Notes: generated from the letters alone by a model not told the origin. A DNA stretch of 64,000 nt from Cellulomonas sp. NS3 (GCF_024757985.1 NZ_CP103289.1:2356001-2420000), one strand, 5' to 3'; counted from the first letter of the stretch, positions 32,567 through 40,622 are shown. Translations and numbers: made by a program.

Positions 32567-32598
32567 AATACGGAGATAACGGACATTATCTACGTATT
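32567..32598. other. Lox-like tyrosine-recombinase core site
   Basis: A 32-bp inverted repeat: 13-bp arms AATACGGAGATAA and TTATCTACGTATT, agreeing at 12 of 13 positions, around the 6-bp centre CGGACA. Arm length and centre suit a tyrosine-recombinase crossover site (loxP: 13-8-13; dif: 11-6-11). Both arms resemble the XerC-side arm of the dif 490 bp away (TTATCnnCGT). The recombinase gene starts 885 bp downstream. Confidence 0.65.
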
Positions 32599-32769
32599 GC
32601 TTTCGCTAGACGCATCCTTGACTCTAGTCGCCCGAGACGTGCACCGGTAGGTTGCTCCCCTGACTCCGCGCCGAGCATGACGGTCGAGAGAGTGCACGGC
32701 ACGGTCTTCTCGTCGCTCTCCCGGCTCCGCGCCGTCCCGGTCGAGCGTCGACGCCGGCGCGCGCACTCC

Positions 32770-33286
32770 CCCGTTCCCCATGTTGGTCAGGTCGTCGGCC
32801 AGGCGATGCGCGCGGACGAGAGCTGGAGGGGGTTCGTGTGGAACCCCGGCACCGAGGTGATGACGGATCTCGGGCGCTTCGCGAGGACGGGAGTCGTGGG
32901 CTGCGGACATCAACGACGCCGGGAACGTCGTCGGGACGTCGTCGGTCGAGCCGGCTCCGCCGGTTTCCTGTGGTCGGCACGCACGGGTCGCATGACCGCG
33001 GTGCCCGGGATGGCGTGGGGACCGGCATCAACGAGCGCGGCGACGTGGCTGGCTGGCAGGTGACCGAGACCGGTACGAGGCGGCCGCCGTGTGGCCGCGG
33101 TCCCTCGGGTCGGTCGTGCGCCTTCCGGCCCTCGACGCCGGGCAGCCGCCGGACATCGGCCCGGGCGGGTGGTCGTCCCCCGGGGACATCTCTGACGAGG
33201 TCGCGGTCGCCGGGCGGGCGTACGGGTACCGGGACGACGGGAGCTTTCTCGAGACGCCCGTGATGTGGGCGCCGCGCCGGTCCTGA
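32770..33286 (+). pseudogene. Frameshifted HAF-repeat extracellular protein remnant
   Basis: Pieces of HAF-type repeats appear in order but in different frames: GQVVGQAMRADESWRGFVWNPGTEVMTDLG from about 32782, DINDAGNVVGTSS from 32906 in another frame, GFLWSARTGRMTAVPG from 32962, GINERGDVAGWQVTETG from 33024, and AAVWPRSLGSVVRLPALD to EVAVAGRAYGYRDDGSFLETPVMW up to 33286. At least four frame changes are needed, so it cannot be expressed whole. Intact relatives are secreted repeat proteins of unknown role. No signal peptide or start remains upstream. Sequencing error is unlikely because neighbouring genes are intact. Confidence 0.7.
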
Positions 33287-33470
33287 GCGTCGCGCACCGC
33301 CGACGCAGCACGGGCGAGGGCGGACGCGGGCAGCTCGCCTGGGCCCGAGCGGGGCTCCCGGCGTCGGTGTGGGGCGCTGGTCCTGCTCGACCGCTCCCCC
33401 GCCTGCGTTCCTGCGGCCCGCGCTCCGAGGTCCGACGTTCGCGTGGCCGGGTGATGTGGGTGGTGCACGG

Positions 33471-33476
33471 CAGACT
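33471..33476 (+). promoter_or_regulatory. Leaderless -10 box for the tyrosine recombinase
   Basis: CAGACT is followed by six bases and ATG 33483. It lacks the first T of TANNNT, but no ribosome-binding site is present, so a leaderless transcript is likely. Confidence 0.4.
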
Positions 33477-33482
33477 GCCCGC

Positions 33483-34646
33483 ATGGGCGGCCTGAGCTTC
33501 GCGGACGAGGTCGACGTCAGCCCCGACTCGCCGCTGCTTCCCGTGTTCGTCGAGTGGGTCACCGTGCTGACCGGCGAGAAGTCCCGGGCCACGGTCCGCG
33601 CGTACGTCGCCGACGTCCAGCTCGTCGCACGCCTGCTGACGGAGATCCTCGGGCGCGAGGTCCCGCCGTCCCTGGACGGCACCGCCTCGCAGCGGGTGCC
33701 GGCGGGTGTGAGCCCGACGACCTATCACGAGACGGTCCGGCTCGTGTCCGTGCTGACGCTCGGCGACCTCCACCCGCGTCACCTCGCGGAGGCGTTCGCC
33801 GCGTTCGGGTCGCGGGCCCCGGACCGGCGCCGCGTCGTGCGGCCCGGGATCGACCCCGAGCCTCGGCGGGCGGCGACCCGCCGGCGTGCCGCGGCCGCGT
33901 GGACGGCCTTGTGCGAGCACGCACGTGCCCATGGCCTCCTGGCCGCGAACCCGATGAAGGACCCCCGGATCAGCAAGGGCCCGAAGCCCACCTACTCCCC
34001 CACGCCGTTCGAGCTCCACGAGGCCGAGCGTCTGCTGCGGACCGTCGCCACGCCCGACGTCGCCCGGACGTCGCGACGCCCGTGGCCCGCCCGCGACCTC
34101 GCGCTCGCGTCCGTCCTCCTGACGTCGGGGATCCGGCTCTCGGAGGCCTGTGCCGTCACGGTCGGCGACGTGCGCGACCTGACCGGGTCACCCCACCTGC
34201 ACGTGCTCGGCAAGGGCAACAAGCACCGCACCGTCCCGCTCGCCCGGGCGACGGTCGGGACCGTCGAGGCCTACCTCGCGCAGCGCGAGGACACCCTCGC
34301 CCGACCGGGGGCCTCCGAGGCGCTCTTCGTGCAGCGCGACGGACGCCCGTTCACGCCACGCGCGATGCAGCACCTCGTCTACCGCTGGTACGCGCGCGCC
34401 GGGATCACACCCCGCGGCGAGTCGTGCGTGCACGCGCTGCGGCACACGTTCGCGACGCAGCTCGTCAACAGTTCGGCGTCGATCGTCGAGGTGATGGAGC
34501 TGCTCGGGCACGAGAGCCTCGACACCACGAAGAGGTACCTGCAGTCGGTCGGGCACGGCCTGCGCGACGCGGTCGAGGCGAACCCCGGCGCGCACCTGGT
34601 GCACGAGGTCACGCGTCCCGACCCGGTCGTCGACGCGCGGCGCTGA
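33483..34646 (+). CDS. Xer-like tyrosine recombinase
   Basis: A 387-residue site-specific recombinase. About 20-160 is the SAM-like core-binding domain, with an insertion at about 60-125 relative to XerC/D. The catalytic domain (about 170-365) has the full set: Arg218 in TSGIRLSEA, a lysine in GKGNKHRTVPL (Lys244 or Lys247), His317 and Arg320 in HALRHTFATQL, His343 in LLGHES and nucleophile Tyr352 in TTKRYLQ. At 387 residues it is longer than XerC or XerD (about 300). It lies 1.4 kb from dif, 885 bp from a lox-like site, and convergent with a degenerate paralogue. Substrate sites are inferred, not shown; it could also be an integrase left by a mobile element. Confidence 0.88.
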   Translation: MGGLSFADEVDVSPDSPLLPVFVEWVTVLTGEKSRATVRAYVADVQLVARLLTEILGREVPPSLDGTASQRVPAGVSPTTYHETVRLVSVLTLGDLHPRHLAEAFAAFGSRAPDRRRVVRPGIDPEPRRAATRRRAAAAWTALCEHARAHGLLAANPMKDPRISKGPKPTYSPTPFELHEAERLLRTVATPDVARTSRRPWPARDLALASVLLTSGIRLSEACAVTVGDVRDLTGSPHLHVLGKGNKHRTVPLARATVGTVEAYLAQREDTLARPGASEALFVQRDGRPFTPRAMQHLVYRWYARAGITPRGESCVHALRHTFATQLVNSSASIVEVMELLGHESLDTTKRYLQSVGHGLRDAVEANPGAHLVHEVTRPDPVVDARR

Positions 34647-34741
34647 CGCAGGCAGCACGGTGCCGGGCAGGACAGTGCCGGGCACCGCCGCGGGCGTCCC
34701 CGGAGCGCGACCGGTCCGGGGACGCGCACCGCGCGCACGCG

Positions 34742-35593
34742 TCAGGCGCGGGCGTCCTCGAGGCGGCCCAGCGCGCGGACGTCCCGGACGCTGACCTCGG
34801 CGACGCGGGGGTCCTCGGCGGCGAGGGCGGCGCGGACGGTCTGGAACGACAGCCGCAGGCCCCGGGCACTGATCGCGAGCCCGGCCGGGGCGATGACGCC
34901 GGTGCGGCGGTCCTTGCCCGGGTGGATCCGGATCCACAGCGCTGCCGGGTCGGAGCCGCTGAGCCGGCGCACGACGTCGCTCCGGGCGGCGAGCCACACC
35001 TCGAGCGAGCGGCGGGCGGGGTCCGGCAGCGGGACGGTCCCGCCGCGCAGGGTCACGACGTCGTGGCGCGGCCCCAGGTCCTCGACACGCAGCCGGGCCA
35101 GGTCGTTCTCGCCGGCACCGGTGGCGGCCAGCAGGTGCACGTGCGCGGAGAACCGAGCCCACACGGCGGCGGGGACTCCCCAGGGGCTTCCCGACGACGC
35201 CATCGACAGCAGGTACCGGCCCGCGCGCGGGTCGTGGACCGCTGCTGCGGTGTCCGGCCTGCTCAGGGCGTCCCCGACGTCGGCGAGCCCGGGCACGAGG
35301 TGGTGGTCCCGGACGAACTCGGTGAGCGCCCGCGCGGCGCTCGCGCGCGCCCGGACGCCGGCGACGGACGCGGGTCGTCCGTCCTCGGGCGTCTCCCGGG
35401 CGGCGAGCCACGCAACGAGGGCCTCGGGCTGCAGCGCGTCCAGGGCCTGGGCGCGCCCGGCCTCCTCCGCGTGCTCGCACAGGTCGCGCAGGGCCCACCG
35501 CCGCTGACGCTGCGTCGACGCGGACGCCTCGAGCCCGGCCAGGTACCGGTCGGTCACGTCGTGGACGGTCAGGGTGCGACCCGCGCTGCTCAT
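34742..35593 (-). CDS. Degenerate tyrosine-recombinase-like protein, catalytically inactive
   Basis: A 283-residue protein with an N-terminal SAM-like domain (about 10-105) and a recombinase-like region (about 145-283). LLAATGAGENDLARLRVEDL (154-173) aligns with the Arg I box of active enzymes, but the arginine is replaced; the lysine hairpin is shortened to TLRGGTVPLP; the HxxR box reads VSVRDVRALG without its histidine; and the chain ends before the second His and the Tyr. The frame is intact with normal codon use, so it looks maintained, perhaps as a DNA-binding partner. ATG 35593 follows TACACC by six bases. An alternative is a C-terminally truncated relic. Confidence 0.7.
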   Translation of the reverse strand: MSSAGRTLTVHDVTDRYLAGLEASASTQRQRRWALRDLCEHAEEAGRAQALDALQPEALVAWLAARETPEDGRPASVAGVRARASAARALTEFVRDHHLVPGLADVGDALSRPDTAAAVHDPRAGRYLLSMASSGSPWGVPAAVWARFSAHVHLLAATGAGENDLARLRVEDLGPRHDVVTLRGGTVPLPDPARRSLEVWLAARSDVVRRLSGSDPAALWIRIHPGKDRRTGVIAPAGLAISARGLRLSFQTVRAALAAEDPRVAEVSVRDVRALGRLEDARA

Positions 35594-35655
35594 GGCACAG
35601 GTGTACCGGTTCTCACCCACACCGCGTGGACGGGGCCTCGTCCGGTTCTGAGTTT

Positions 35656-35669
35656 CGATAACGGAAACA
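35656..35669 (-). repeat. 14-bp inverted element, left copy
   Basis: CGATAACGGAAACA; its minus strand reads TGTTTCCGTTATCG, pointing toward the degenerate recombinase. An identical copy in inverse orientation starts exactly 100 bases later. It shares TnTCCGTTATC with the lox-like site at 32567. Confidence 0.75.
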
Positions 35670-35755
35670 TGCCCCTCGCCTCCCTTTCCTTGCTGACGCG
35701 CGCAGCGCGCGCGCCGGGCTGGCCGAACGGCGCCACGAGGAGGGATGACAAGGCG

Positions 35756-35769
35756 TGTTTCCGTTATCG
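35756..35769 (+). repeat. 14-bp inverted element, right copy
   Basis: TGTTTCCGTTATCG on the plus strand, the exact inverse of the left copy, pointing toward the ligase gene. Either divergent regulator sites or recombinase half-sites. Confidence 0.75.
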
Positions 35770-35911
35770 TACCCGCGGTGTGTATCCCCTGTCGTATCGG
35801 CACGGACGGTCCTCGACTCGAGGCCGGAGGACTCGCCACCGCCTTGGGCGGTCCTCCCCGTCCGGGCCCCCTGCACAGGACATCCCCGCCGCTCACCCCC
35901 ACACTGTGCGC

Positions 35912-37018
35912 ATGCGCAGCATCGGAATCGAGGAAGAGTTCCTGCTCGTCTCCCCCGACGGGACCCCACGGGCGGTCGCCGCCGCCGTCCTGCAGCACGC
36001 GTCCGCGCGCATGCCCGAGCCCGCCCCGGACTCCACACCCGGCGGCGAGCTCGAGAAGGAGTTCACGCAGGAGCAGGTCGAGACCTCCACGCACCCGTGC
36101 ACCGAGCTCGACGCCCTGCTGACCGAGGTCCGGTCAGGCCGCGCCCGGGCCGACGCGTCCGCCCAGCACGCGGGCGCCCGCGTCGCCGCTCTCGGGACCG
36201 CACCCCAGCGCGTCGCGGCCACGGTCATCGCGAACCACCGGGCGCGGCAGATCCGGACGGAGTTCGGGCAGGTCGCGCGCGACCAGCTCACCTGCGGGTG
36301 CCACGTCCACGTCGAGGTGCGGGACGACGACGAGGGTGTCGTCATCCTCGACCACCTGCGCCGCTGGGCGCCGGTGCTCCTCGCCCTCAGCGCGAACAGC
36401 CCCTACTACCAGGGCGAGGACACGAGCTACGCGAGCTTCCGGTCCCAGGTGTGGGGACGGTGGCCGACGGCCGGCCCGACCGCGCCCTTCGGCGACGTCG
36501 GGACGTACCGCGCCGTGGTCCGCGACCTGCTGGCGAGCGGGACCATCCTGGACGACGGGATGATCTACTTCGACGCCCGGCTGTCCGCGCGCTACCCCAC
36601 CGTCGAGGTGCGCGTGCCGGACGTGTGCCTCGACCCGGCCGACGCGGTGCTGCAGGGGGCCCTCGTGCGCGCGCTCGCCGACACGGCCGTCGCCCAGGCG
36701 GACGGGCCACCCGTGCTCGAGCAGCCGCGGACCGAGGTCCTGCGCGTCGCCGCGTGGCGTGCGGCACGCTCCGGCCTGAGCGGCGGTCTCGTCGACCCCC
36801 TGCACGGCACCACCGTTCCCGCCGCCGACGTGGTCGCCGGGCTGCTCGCGCACGTGCGGCCGGCGCTCGAGGCCTGCGGCGACCTCGAGTGGGTCACGAG
36901 CCACCTCAAGGAGGTGCTCGCGCGCGGGAACGGCGCGATCCGGCAGCGCCGGTGGCGCGAGGAAGGCGCGGACGACTCGGCGCTCGTCGCACGCGCGGTC
37001 GAGGCGACGCTTGCCTGA
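35912..37018 (+). CDS. Carboxylate-amine ligase / glutamate-cysteine ligase type 2 (YbdK family)
   Basis: A 368-residue ligase of the GCS2 family: MRSIGIEEEFLLVSPDGTP at the N-terminus (the Glu cluster binds Mg), EFTQEQVETSTHPC, CGCHVHVEV, ANSPYYQGEDTSYASFRSQVWGRWPTAGP and YPTVEVRVPDVC. E. coli YbdK has weak gamma-glutamate-cysteine ligase activity. In actinobacteria such genes serve varied ATP-dependent amide formation, so the substrate is open; mycothiol rather than glutathione is the expected thiol. ATG 35912 begins at the conserved family start. The ABC transporter follows after 10 bases and may be co-transcribed. Confidence 0.88.
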   Translation: MRSIGIEEEFLLVSPDGTPRAVAAAVLQHASARMPEPAPDSTPGGELEKEFTQEQVETSTHPCTELDALLTEVRSGRARADASAQHAGARVAALGTAPQRVAATVIANHRARQIRTEFGQVARDQLTCGCHVHVEVRDDDEGVVILDHLRRWAPVLLALSANSPYYQGEDTSYASFRSQVWGRWPTAGPTAPFGDVGTYRAVVRDLLASGTILDDGMIYFDARLSARYPTVEVRVPDVCLDPADAVLQGALVRALADTAVAQADGPPVLEQPRTEVLRVAAWRAARSGLSGGLVDPLHGTTVPAADVVAGLLAHVRPALEACGDLEWVTSHLKEVLARGNGAIRQRRWREEGADDSALVARAVEATLA

Positions 37019-37028
37019 GACTGGTCCC

Positions 37029-39179
37029 ATGACCCCCGAGCCGGACGGCATCCCCGGCACCTCGCACCCCGCCGCGCCGTCGGGGACGGACCCCGCACGG
37101 ACCGCGCCCCCGACGGCCGCGCCCACCACGTCCGCCCGTGCCGGCGACGCCGGCCTGCTGCGCCGCATCGGTGCCCTCCTCGCCCCGCACCGCGGTGCCC
37201 TGCTGCTGGTCGCGCTCTCGATCGTCGTCGCGTCCGTGCTCGGGATCGTCACGCCGTTCCTCACGCAGCGCGTGTTCGACGACGCGCTGTTCCCGGTGGA
37301 CGGCTCCGGCGTCGACCTGCCCCTGCTCACGTGGCTCGTCGCCGCGATGATCGTCATCCCGCTGCTCAGCGCCGCGATCGGCGTGGGCCAGACCTACCTG
37401 ACGACCAAGATCGGCAACCTCGCGATGGCCGACCTGCGCGGCCGGCTGTTCGAGCACCTCGAGCGGATGGAGCTCGCGTTCTTCACCGCGACGAAGACCG
37501 GCTCCATCCAGTCGCGCCTCGCGAACGACGTGGGCGGCGTCCGCTCCGTGCTGACCACGACGGCGTCGTCGATCCTCTCGAACACCGTCACCGTGCTCGC
37601 CTCGCTCGTCGCGATGCTCCTGCTGAGCTGGCAGCTCACGGTCGTCGCCGTCGCGCTCATGCCGGTGTTCATCGTGCTGCAGCGCCGCGTCGGCGCCCGT
37701 CGGCAGGTCATCGCGCGCCAGACGCAGGAGTCGCTCTCGGACATGACGGCGATCACCGAGGAGGCGCTGAGCGTCTCCGGGGTGCTGCTGACGAAGGTGT
37801 TCAACCGCTCGGACACCGAGATCGCGCGGTACCGGGCGGAGAACGACCGGCAGGTCACCCTCCAGGTGCGGCAGGCGATGGCCGGGCAGGGCTTCTTCGG
37901 CGTCGTCACCGCCTTCATGGCGATCACCCCCGCGCTCGTGTACCTCGTCGCGGGCTACATGATCGACGGACGCGCGGGGACGGCGACGCTGACCGCCGGC
38001 ACGCTCGTGGCGTTCTCGACGCTGCAGGCCCGCCTGCTCATGCCCGTCATCTCCCTCATGCGCGTCGCGCTCGACGTGCAGACGTCGCTCGCCCTGTTCC
38101 GGCGGATCTTCGAGTACCTCGACCTGACGCCCGCGATCACGGACCGCCCTGGTGCCGTGCACCTCGACCCGCAGGGGACCCGGGGTCGGGTCGAGCTCGA
38201 CCACGTGTGGTTCCGGTACCCGCCCCCGCCCCGGCTGACGCAGCCGCCTCCGGCACCAGGAGGTCGCGGCGGCGGCTCCGGCATGCGTGGGGCGATGGCC
38301 GGTCTCGCTGCACCGTCCGGCGGCGGGCACCCCGGCGGCGGCGGGCCGGTGCGCCTGCCCCGTGACGAGCCGGCTGCGGCCACGGGCGACGCGCTCGCCG
38401 GGTCGCGGCGGCGCGCCTGGGCCGTGCGCGACGTCTCGCTCGTGGTCGAGCCCGGACAGCTCGCGGCGTTCGTCGGCCCGTCCGGGGCGGGCAAGACGAC
38501 CCTCAGCTACCTGGTCCCGCGGCTGTACGAGGTCGACCGGGGCGCCGTGCGCGTCGACGGCCACGACGTCCGGGACCTGACGCTGTCGAGCCTCGCGGAC
38601 ACCGTCGGCATGGTCACGCAGGACCCGTACCTGTTCCACGCGACGATCGCGGACAACCTCCGCTACGCCCGCCCCGACGCGACCGACGACGAGCTCGTCG
38701 AGGCGTGCCGGGCCGCGAACATCCACGACCGGATCGAGGCGTTCGAGCACGGCTACCGGACGCTCGTGGGTGAGCGCGGCTACCGGCTGTCCGGCGGGGA
38801 GAAGCAGCGCATCGCGATCGCGCGCGTCCTGCTCAAGGACCCCCGCATCCTCATCCTCGACGAGGCGACGTCCGCGCTCGACACCGCGTCCGAGCGGCTC
38901 GTGCAGGGTGCGCTCGCCCGGGCGGTGCGGCAGCGCACGACCCTCGCGATCGCGCACCGGCTCTCGACGATCCGCGACGCGGACGTCATCTTCGTCGTCG
39001 ACGACGGCCGCGTGGTCGAGCGCGGCTCGCACGAGGAGCTCGTGACCGCTCCGGACGGGCTCTACGCACGTCTGTACGCCGAGCAGTTCGGGGGCGGGCG
39101 GGTCGAGGCCCGGTTCTCCGACGGGGTGATGTTCACCGACGGTGTCGTCCTCGCCCAGCCGGCGCCGCCGCACGCCTGA
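37029..39179 (+). CDS. ABC exporter, fused membrane and ATPase domains (MsbA/LmrA type), with an NBD insertion
   Basis: A 716-residue half-transporter. Residues 1-40 are Pro/Ala-rich; about 45-330 hold six membrane helices of the type I exporter fold. The ATPase has Walker A GPSGAGKTT (about 484), Q-loop TQDPYLFH, signature LSGGEKQR (about 587), Walker B ILILDEATS and the H-loop AIAHRLST. Unusually, about 66 residues of Gly/Pro-rich sequence (about 397-463) interrupt the ATPase right after HVWFRYP, before AWAVRDVSL. It probably works as a homodimer exporting lipids or drugs; the substrate is unknown. ATG 37029 is chosen over a TTG at 37011 that would overlap the ligase gene. Confidence 0.9.
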   Translation: MTPEPDGIPGTSHPAAPSGTDPARTAPPTAAPTTSARAGDAGLLRRIGALLAPHRGALLLVALSIVVASVLGIVTPFLTQRVFDDALFPVDGSGVDLPLLTWLVAAMIVIPLLSAAIGVGQTYLTTKIGNLAMADLRGRLFEHLERMELAFFTATKTGSIQSRLANDVGGVRSVLTTTASSILSNTVTVLASLVAMLLLSWQLTVVAVALMPVFIVLQRRVGARRQVIARQTQESLSDMTAITEEALSVSGVLLTKVFNRSDTEIARYRAENDRQVTLQVRQAMAGQGFFGVVTAFMAITPALVYLVAGYMIDGRAGTATLTAGTLVAFSTLQARLLMPVISLMRVALDVQTSLALFRRIFEYLDLTPAITDRPGAVHLDPQGTRGRVELDHVWFRYPPPPRLTQPPPAPGGRGGGSGMRGAMAGLAAPSGGGHPGGGGPVRLPRDEPAAATGDALAGSRRRAWAVRDVSLVVEPGQLAAFVGPSGAGKTTLSYLVPRLYEVDRGAVRVDGHDVRDLTLSSLADTVGMVTQDPYLFHATIADNLRYARPDATDDELVEACRAANIHDRIEAFEHGYRTLVGERGYRLSGGEKQRIAIARVLLKDPRILILDEATSALDTASERLVQGALARAVRQRTTLAIAHRLSTIRDADVIFVVDDGRVVERGSHEELVTAPDGLYARLYAEQFGGGRVEARFSDGVMFTDGVVLAQPAPPHA

Positions 39180-39287
39180 CCGTCGGCGCCCGCCGCGCGC
39201 CACCCACAGGCCCGGCACGTGTCGCCTCGACCGCCGCCCGCGCCGGTGGGCCGCGACCCCGGCGCCCCGGTCCGCGACCGTCACGCC

Positions 39288-39887
39288 ATGAGCTCCGACG
39301 ACGACCAGCTGCTCCCCCGCCCGCGCCCCCACCGGGAGACCCTCCCGCCGGACGAGCCCCTTCCCCACTCCCCCGAGAACGCACGGGCCGGCCACCGCGC
39401 TCCCCCGCCACCCGGCCCGCACGCGACACCCGCGGTGCCGCCGGATCCCTGGGACGCCCTCCGCCTCCCGGAGCACGGTGCGCCCGACGCGGTCGGCCGC
39501 ACCCTCGAGAGCGTCGACGAGGCTCTCGCGCTCCTGCTCGGCCTCGTCGGCCGCGACCGCTCGGGACCGCCGGCCCTGTGGTTCGTCGTGCTCGACGCGG
39601 ACGACCGGGTGCTCCCCGTCGTCCTGCCGATCCCCGAGGTGCCGCTCGTCGCCGACCCCGTCGTGGCGTCGAACCTCCTGCACGTCCTCGCCTCCGTCCT
39701 CGAGCACGACGCTCCCGGAGGCTCGCTGCTCGTGGCGTACGTCCGACGCGGCGGCGGGGACCGCGGCGCGTTCGAGGGCGGGTGGTCGCGTGTGCTGCAG
39801 GCGGAGGCCGGGCGGGTCGGCGTGCGGATCCGGGCCGAGGCGGCCCTCGGACAGGACCGCGCCCGGGTCCTCGACCCACGCTGGTGA
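39288..39887 (+). CDS. Conserved hypothetical protein with Pro-rich N-terminus
   Basis: A 199-residue protein not assigned to a family. Residues 1-65 are rich in Pro, His and charged residues and likely disordered. Residues about 70-199 look like a compact alpha/beta domain: VGRTLESVDEALALLLGLVG, ALWFVVLDADDRVLPVVLPIPEVPL, VASNLLHVLASVLEHDAPGGSLLVAYVRRGG and WSRVLQAEAGRVGVRIRAEAAL. There is no signal peptide, membrane helix or Cys/His metal motif. Codon use matches the neighbours. ATG 39288 is preferred over 39219; no good ribosome-binding site is visible at either. It stands between the ABC exporter and rbpA. Confidence 0.65.
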   Translation: MSSDDDQLLPRPRPHRETLPPDEPLPHSPENARAGHRAPPPPGPHATPAVPPDPWDALRLPEHGAPDAVGRTLESVDEALALLLGLVGRDRSGPPALWFVVLDADDRVLPVVLPIPEVPLVADPVVASNLLHVLASVLEHDAPGGSLLVAYVRRGGGDRGAFEGGWSRVLQAEAGRVGVRIRAEAALGQDRARVLDPRW

Positions 39888-40067
39888 CCCGCATCACGCG
39901 CGAGCGGGTCGCCCGCGAGGGGCCCCGACCGACCCCGACCGGCCGGTAAGCGAGACGTCCGTCACACCCCCGTGGCACCCCGAGCAGGGTTTCGTCCGGG
40001 TATGCCCGGCTCTGCATCTGCGCTGCTCCTGGCCCCGCGCGCGTTCACGAGACCTTCACGGCAGACT

Positions 40068-40093
40068 GGAACACCCAGGGTCCCTCCATCGTT
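40068..40093 (+). promoter_or_regulatory. ECF sigma (SigR/SigE-like) promoter of rbpA
   Basis: GGAAC (40068-40072), a 17-base spacer and CGTT (40090-40093): the consensus of the actinobacterial oxidative and envelope stress sigma factors. The rbpA gene of Streptomyces is known to be under SigR control. Confidence 0.65.
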
Positions 40094-40139
40094 GAGCCCG
40101 GTGGAAGATCTCGTAAGGCAACAGCACGGAGGTCCACAG

Positions 40140-40484
40140 ATGTCGAACCGGTCACTGCGCGGTATGCGCATCGGTTCTCACAGCATGGAGACCGAGGACG
40201 GCGTCGAGTTCGCCCCTCGCCTCCAGGCGCACTACGACTGTCCCAACGGTCACACCATCATCCTCCCGTTCTCCGTCGAGGCCGACGTCCCGCTCGTCTG
40301 GGAGTGCCGCTGCGGTGAGGAGGCGCTCCTGCGCGACGCGTCGCGTCCGGAGCCGAAGGCCGGCAAGCCGCCGCGCACCCACTGGGACATGCTGCTCGAG
40401 CGACGGACGGTCAAGGAGCTCGAGGAGCTCCTCGACGAGCGTCTCGGACTGCTCCGGGCGGGCAAGCTGCGCCGCAGCGCGTGA
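40140..40484 (+). CDS. rbpA: RNA polymerase-binding protein RbpA
   Basis: A 114-residue actinobacterial transcription factor that binds RNA polymerase and the principal sigma factor and stabilises open complexes. MSNRSLRGMRIGSHSMETEDGVEFAPR is the N-terminal tail; YDCPNGHTIILPFSVEADVPLVWECRCGEEAL is the core domain with its cysteines; HWDMLLERRTVKELEELLDERLGLLR is the sigma-interacting helix. ATG 40140 follows ACGGAGG at 40125-40131 with eight bases between. The ECF-type promoter upstream and convergent lnt downstream fit other actinobacteria (Rv2050 beside Rv2051c). Confidence 0.95.
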   Translation: MSNRSLRGMRIGSHSMETEDGVEFAPRLQAHYDCPNGHTIILPFSVEADVPLVWECRCGEEALLRDASRPEPKAGKPPRTHWDMLLERRTVKELEELLDERLGLLRAGKLRRSA

Positions 40485-40524
40485 CGCCGTGACGGCGTCC
40501 GCACCGCGATGAGGTGAGGATCAA

Positions 40525-40564
40525 CGAAGGGCGGGTACCGGCTGATGCCGGTACCCGCCCTTCG
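40525..40564. terminator. Bidirectional terminator between rbpA and lnt
   Basis: A perfect 17-bp stem (40525-40541 with 40548-40564) and loop CTGATG. The stem begins with GAAGG and ends with CCTTC, so both strands carry a short T-containing end. Confidence 0.88.
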
Positions 40565-40622
40565 TCGTGCAGCCCCCGCGTTCGTCGCTGCGCGCACGGT
40601 CCGGCAGGTGCGGCGCCTGGTC

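Larger units (their letters stand above)
35594..35911. other. Divergent intergenic region with two outward-facing elements
   Basis: This 318-base region separates the degenerate recombinase (minus) from the glutamate-cysteine ligase (plus). It holds the two inverted 14-bp elements listed separately and a short GCGCGC hairpin between them (about 35699-35714). No open frame in it looks real. Confidence 0.6.

Noticed and set aside
32052-35769. Interpretation of the whole 32.0-35.8 kb segment as a prophage or classical integrative element
   Set aside because: No tRNA attachment gene, no flanking direct repeats of useful length, no phage, transfer or toxin genes were seen. A small Xer-dependent element remnant is still possible.
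35656-35769. The inverted elements as ParB parS or Noc sites
   Set aside because: They share only a GTTTC start with the parS consensus TGTTTCACGTGAAACA and are not palindromic individually.
34742-36094. A longer version of the inactive recombinase starting at 36094
   Set aside because: It would overlap the ligase gene start and the two 14-bp elements, and the added residues have shadow composition; ATG 35593 begins at the SAM-like domain.
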